Assembly (NCBI RefSeq): GCF_022698145.1
Contig: NZ_JALDAX010000017.1
Coordinates: forward strand, 62,001-126,000
From: Streptomyces spinosisporus
GTDB taxonomy: Bacteria; Actinomycetota; Actinomycetes; Streptomycetales; Streptomycetaceae
Length of the DNA stretch: 64,000 nt
Direction: 5' to 3'
Positions 59,891 to 64,000 of the stretch are shown one piece after another (the first letter of the stretch is position 1; every line of letters begins with the position of its first letter). The translations under genes were made by a program, and so were the position numbers. The notes beneath the pieces are model-generated. The model was not told the origin of the DNA, ran no database searches, and saw nothing but the letters and a program-made list of their open reading frames with translations.

Positions 59891-59920
59891 GAGGGGCGAT
59901 CCGGCGCCGGATCGCCCCTC
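59891..59920 (+). terminator. Perfect 30-bp palindrome after the HGxxPAAW gene
   Basis: Fifteen bases (59891-59905) are followed directly by their reverse complement (59906-59920), GAGGGGCGATCCGGC and its mirror. It lies 46 bases after the stop and 46 bases before the next start. Most likely a terminator, though a fully symmetrical centre also fits a protein-binding site. Confidence 0.6.
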
Positions 59921-59966
59921 ACGCGCGCGTGGCGGCCCGTGCGTCCTCCGGGGGACAATGCAGGAC

Positions 59967-60407
59967 GTGAACGCCGAGAGCCAGATCCCGACGCGGACCC
60001 CCGCCGGACCCACGGCGATGTCCCGGCTCGCCGTCCCCGCAGGGATCCTCGCGGCCGTCGCCGGCGCCTTCGCCTACGTGGGCACCGTGGACCCCAACCA
60101 GCCCGGCCACTACCCGGCGTGCCCGCTCTACCAGGTCACCGGCATCTACTGCCCCGGCTGCGGCGGGCTGCGCAGCGCGCACTCCTTCGTCCACGGGGAC
60201 TTCCTGGCGGCGCTCCAGGACAACGCGCTCGCCGTCGTGGGCTATCTGGCTTTCGCGGTGCTGTGGACCGTATGGGTGGTGCGCGCGGCCCGCGGCCGGC
60301 CGCTGCGCTTCGAGCCCGGGCCGGTGCACCTGTGGACGCTCGGGACATTGCTGCTGGTCTTCACGGTTGTCCGGAACCTGCCGTTCGGTGGCTGGCTACA
60401 TCCTTGA
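59967..60407 (+). CDS. DUF2752-family membrane protein
   Basis: A 146-residue membrane protein. The DUF2752 signature is CPLYQVTGIYCPGCGGLRS with the conserved CPxCG motif, next to AHSFVHGDF; three hydrophobic segments (about 18-36, 82-105, 118-138). GTG 59967 lies seven bases after GACAAT (leaderless-type); the ATG at 59958 lies inside that -10. The function is unknown; the cysteines could bind a metal. Confidence 0.82.
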   Translation: MNAESQIPTRTPAGPTAMSRLAVPAGILAAVAGAFAYVGTVDPNQPGHYPACPLYQVTGIYCPGCGGLRSAHSFVHGDFLAALQDNALAVVGYLAFAVLWTVWVVRAARGRPLRFEPGPVHLWTLGTLLLVFTVVRNLPFGGWLHP

Positions 60408-60552
60408 TCAACAGGCGAACGTCCAGGTAGTGCGGCCGACGTCAACCGGATGCGAGGCCTACGCCATCCTGCGGATACCATCGCAGTGACCATCGGTTTT
60501 TCCCTTGGCTCAACCTCTTGAACAGTCAACCGTCTGAAAGGGGGCCGCTCGC

Positions 60553-61362
60553 GTGAGTGTGCTCGACGAGATCATCGACGGAGTCCGTGCCGACCTCGCG
60601 GAGCGGCAGGCGCGCGTCAGCCTCGACGAGCTCAAGGAGCGCGCGGCGAAGGCTCCCGCGGCCAAGGACGGACTGGCCGCGCTGCGCGGCGACGGTGTCA
60701 AGGTCATCTGCGAGGTCAAGCGCTCCAGCCCCTCCAAGGGCGCGCTGGCCGCGATCGCCGACCCCGCCGGACTCGCCGCGGACTACGAGGCGGGCGGCGC
60801 GGCCGTCATCTCCGTGCTGACCGAACAGCGCCGCTTCGGCGGCTCGCTCGCCGACCTGGAGGCCGTCCGCGCCCGCGTGGACATCCCGGTCCTGCGCAAG
60901 GACTTCATCGTCACCTCGTACCAGCTGTGGGAGGCCCGCGCGTACGGCGCCGACCTCGCCCTCCTGATCGTCGCCGCCCTCGAACAGCCGGCCCTGGAGT
61001 CGCTGATCGAGCGTGCCGTCTCCATCGGGCTCACCCCGCTCGTCGAGGTGCACGACGAGGACGAGGTCGAGCGGGCGGTGGACGCGGGCGCCAAGGTCAT
61101 CGGCATCAACGCGCGCAACCTCAAGACCCTCGAGGTCGACCGCGGCACCTTCGAGCGCGTCGCGCCCGAGGTCCCCGCCGACCTCGTCCGGGTGGCCGAG
61201 TCCGGCGTCCGCGGCCCGCACGACCTGATCGCGTACGCCAACGCCGGCGCCGACGCCGTCCTGGTCGGCGAGTCCCTGGTCACGGGCCGCGACCCCAAGA
61301 CGGCCGTCTCCGACCTGGTGGCGGCGGGCGAGCACCCCGCACTCCGGCACGGACGCGGCTGA
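60553..61362 (+). CDS. trpC: Indole-3-glycerol phosphate synthase
   Basis: A 269-residue monofunctional TIM-barrel synthase (no fused TrpF). The catalytic residues are seen in CEVKRSSPSKG, VLRKDFIV and LVEVHDEDEVERA, with GINARNLKTLEVD and the phosphate site RVAESGVRG. GTG 60553 has AAAGGGGG upstream. It is preceded by a 145-base gap containing a short hairpin and direct repeats TCAACC, but no Trp-codon leader peptide. First gene of trpC-trpM-trpB-trpA. Confidence 0.96.
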   Translation: MSVLDEIIDGVRADLAERQARVSLDELKERAAKAPAAKDGLAALRGDGVKVICEVKRSSPSKGALAAIADPAGLAADYEAGGAAVISVLTEQRRFGGSLADLEAVRARVDIPVLRKDFIVTSYQLWEARAYGADLALLIVAALEQPALESLIERAVSIGLTPLVEVHDEDEVERAVDAGAKVIGINARNLKTLEVDRGTFERVAPEVPADLVRVAESGVRGPHDLIAYANAGADAVLVGESLVTGRDPKTAVSDLVAAGEHPALRHGRG

Positions 61363-61383
61363 CCTTTCGCTAGACTCGCCCCG

Positions 61384-61599
61384 ATGACGCTCACGACGAC
61401 CACCACGGACCGGTACGCCCGCCTCGCGCGCGGCTGCCGCCCTCGCGGTTGCCGTGCCCCCGCCCGCCGTGTCCACGGCCGCAGGGTCAGATACGTCATC
61501 GGCGACGAACCCGGCCAGGTCAACGGCCGGCGATGGCAGCGCCCCTCCAGGGGCGCGGGGACCTGCGCGACCAGCCACACACGGCCCGCAGTCGCCTGA
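61384..61599 (+). CDS. trpM: Tryptophan biosynthesis modulator TrpM
   Basis: A 71-residue Arg-rich protein between trpC and trpB. The core RRVRYVIGDEPGQVNGRRW matches the small TrpM/TrpX protein of Streptomyces coelicolor, reported to influence growth, differentiation and tryptophan-linked metabolism. ATG 61384 lies seven bases after TAGACT (61371-61376), a clear leaderless-type start, so trpM-trpB-trpA may have their own promoter. The C-terminal half is poorly conserved as far as I recall. Confidence 0.8.
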   Translation: MTLTTTTTDRYARLARGCRPRGCRAPARRVHGRRVRYVIGDEPGQVNGRRWQRPSRGAGTCATSHTRPAVA

Positions 61600-61659
61600 C
61601 CATCTCCGCCCCCACGGCGATCAGTGCTGTTCACACACCACTCACCGTGAGGTACACGC

Positions 61660-62939
<1,280 letters not shown>

Positions 62940-62943
<4 letters not shown>

Positions 62944-63758
62944 GCGGGAACATTCAGCTGCTGTCCGACACCCTCGCCGGCGCCAGGGCCGAGGGCCGCT
63001 CCGCCCTCATCGCCTACCTCCCGGCCGGGTTCCCGACCGTGGACGGCGGCATCGAGGCGGTCAAGGCGGCCCTGGACGGCGGCGCGGACGTCGTCGAGGT
63101 CGGCCTGCCGCACAGCGACCCGGTCCTCGACGGCCCCGTCATCCAGACCGCCGACGACATCGCCCTGCGCGGCGGCGTCAAGATCGCGCATGTGATGCGG
63201 ACGGTCAAGGAGGCCCACGAGGCCACCGGCAAGCCGATCCTCGTCATGACGTACTGGAACCCCATCGACCGCTACGGCGTCGAGCGCTTCACCGCCGAGC
63301 TCGCCGCGGCGGGCGGCGCGGGCTGCATCCTGCCCGACCTGCCGGTGCAGGAAGCGGCGCTGTGGCGGGAGCACGCCGACAAGCACGGGCTCGCCACGGT
63401 CTTCGTGGTCGCGCCCAGCAGCAAGGACGAGCGGCTCGCCGAGATCACCGCGGCGGGCAGCGGCTTCGTCTACGCCGCCTCCCTGATGGGCGTCACGGGC
63501 ACCCGCGAGTCGGTGGGCGCGCAGGCGCAGAACCTGGTCGAGCGCACCCGCGCCACCGGCACCGCCCTGCCCGTCTGCGTCGGGCTCGGCGTCTCCAACG
63601 CCGAACAGGCCGCCGAGGTGGCCGGCTTCGCCGACGGCGTGATCGTCGGCTCGGCCTTCGTCAAGCGGATGCTGGACGCGCCGGACGACGCGGCCGGTGT
63701 CGAGGCCGTCCGCTCGCTCGCCGGTGAGCTCGCCAAGGGCGTGCGCGGGGCGGCGTAG
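62940..63758 (+). CDS. trpA: Tryptophan synthase alpha chain
   Basis: A 272-residue TIM-barrel enzyme cleaving indole-3-glycerol phosphate. Catalytic Glu53 (VVEVGLPHSDP) and Asp64 (LDGPVIQ) are present; the phosphate site is GLGVSNAEQAAEV near the C-terminus. GTG 62940 overlaps the trpB stop. A strong terminator follows 48 bases after the gene. Confidence 0.96.
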
Positions 63759-63806
63759 CCGGACATCTCATGTCACGGGGATCCTCCTTACGAGTGGATC
63801 TGGGAG

Positions 63807-63831
63807 CGGGGAGGCGCATTGCGCCTCCCCG
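63807..63831 (+). terminator. Intrinsic terminator of the trp genes
   Basis: CGGGGAGGCGC (63807-63817) pairs with GCGCCTCCCCG (63821-63831) across a 3-base loop and is followed by TTTCGTTCT. The T-rich tract makes it one of the best intrinsic terminators in the window. The next gene starts only 15 bases later. Confidence 0.8.
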
Positions 63832-63846
63832 TTTCGTTCTGGGGGT

Positions 63847-64000
63847 GTGAGCGAGAAGAACCGTGAGGGAAAGCGCACCGCCCGGGAGCGGCTGGCGGAC
63901 GAGCGAGCGAAGCAGAAGGCCGCGGACAAGCGACGGCGGACGCTGATCGTGGGCGCGAGCGTGGTCTGCGTCCTGGGCCTCGCCGCGGTGATCGGCGTGG
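63847..64000 (+). CDS. DsbA-like membrane-anchored protein, N-terminal fragment
   Basis: GTG 63847 opens a frame that runs off the right edge after 51 residues: a charged cytoplasmic start (MSEKNREGKRTARERLADER), then a membrane segment (LIVGASVVCVLGLAAVIGV). The layout copies the N-terminus of the DsbA-like protein at 32486-33325, and a thioredoxin-fold gene is known to follow trpA in Streptomyces coelicolor. The catalytic domain is outside the window, so the family is inferred. Confidence 0.6.
   Translation, partial: MSEKNREGKRTARERLADERAKQKAADKRRRTLIVGASVVCVLGLAAVIGV

Noticed and set aside
58404..59958. Leftward frames with repeated Pro/Arg-rich peptides across the 43-bp repeats
   Set aside because: The 43-base period shifts the frame in each unit, there is no plausible start signal, and the frames oppose real genes at both ends.
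60449..60520. trp leader peptide before trpC
   Set aside because: The only short frame (23 codons from an ATG in CCGGATGCG) contains no Trp codon, and the nearby hairpin is weak.

Overview
The window is chromosomal DNA from a Streptomyces-type actinobacterium. Support: very high GC with strongly biased third codon positions, frequent GTG and TTG starts, the actinobacterial division layout (rsmH-ftsL-ftsI-murE-murF-mraY-murD-ftsW-murG-ftsQ-ftsZ-pgeF-yggS-sepF-yggT-divIVA, with no mraZ, murC, ddl or ftsA), a PriA-type HisA, a small trpM-like gene between trpC and trpB, and a DivIVA with Pro/Gly/Met/Gln-rich repeats. The gene order matches my memory of the Streptomyces coelicolor region running from ftsZ/divIVA through ileS and dnaE to the his and trp genes. 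The species cannot be named from sequence alone.

Layout. 1-933: the N-terminus of a MoxR-like AAA ATPase (cut by the edge) and a beta-carbonic anhydrase, both leftward. 1048-19099: the division and cell-wall cluster, starting from a consensus vegetative promoter, with a separate complex promoter region before ftsZ; it ends in a strong terminator after divIVA. 19280-22760: ileS, leftward, behind a translational T-box leader. 23024-28884: a histone-like/DksA-like protein, lspA, an RluD-type pseudouridine synthase, an acetyltransferase, a Na+/H+ antiporter and a short-chain dehydrogenase. 28925-35519: mostly leftward genes (mechanosensitive channel, Tat-exported PhoD, DsbA-like protein, a membrane protein, DUF2252) plus one rightward alpha/beta hydrolase. 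35725-39264: dnaE. 39387-47916: a 55-residue basic protein, an NYN-domain protein, an ABC exporter pair, a DUF2567 membrane protein, a 24-residue protein resembling ribosomal bL37, YbaK, a LON-domain protein and two proteins of unknown role.

48075-53795: a tightly coupled histidine operon, hisD-hisC-hisB-(54-aa membrane protein)-hisH-priA-ridA-hisF, in which nearly every start overlaps the previous stop. 53840-55731: an ArsR-type regulator and MFS exporter behind a perfect 62-bp palindrome. 55748-63758: a TIGR03085 protein, then hisI-trpE, a TIGR02234 membrane protein, a nine-copy 43-bp repeat array, two small membrane proteins, and trpC-trpM-trpB-trpA with a terminator. A second DsbA-like gene is cut by the right edge. 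PriA links the two pathways: no trpF is present here, and this enzyme family carries out both the HisA and TrpF isomerisations.

Most of the window is housekeeping DNA. The less explained material is regulatory and small-scale: the T-box with an altered IleRS signature motif, the 62-bp operator, the 43-bp repeat array, mini-ORFs that bridge neighbouring genes, a possible PHO box inside a hairpin, and a large number of leaderless-type start sites.
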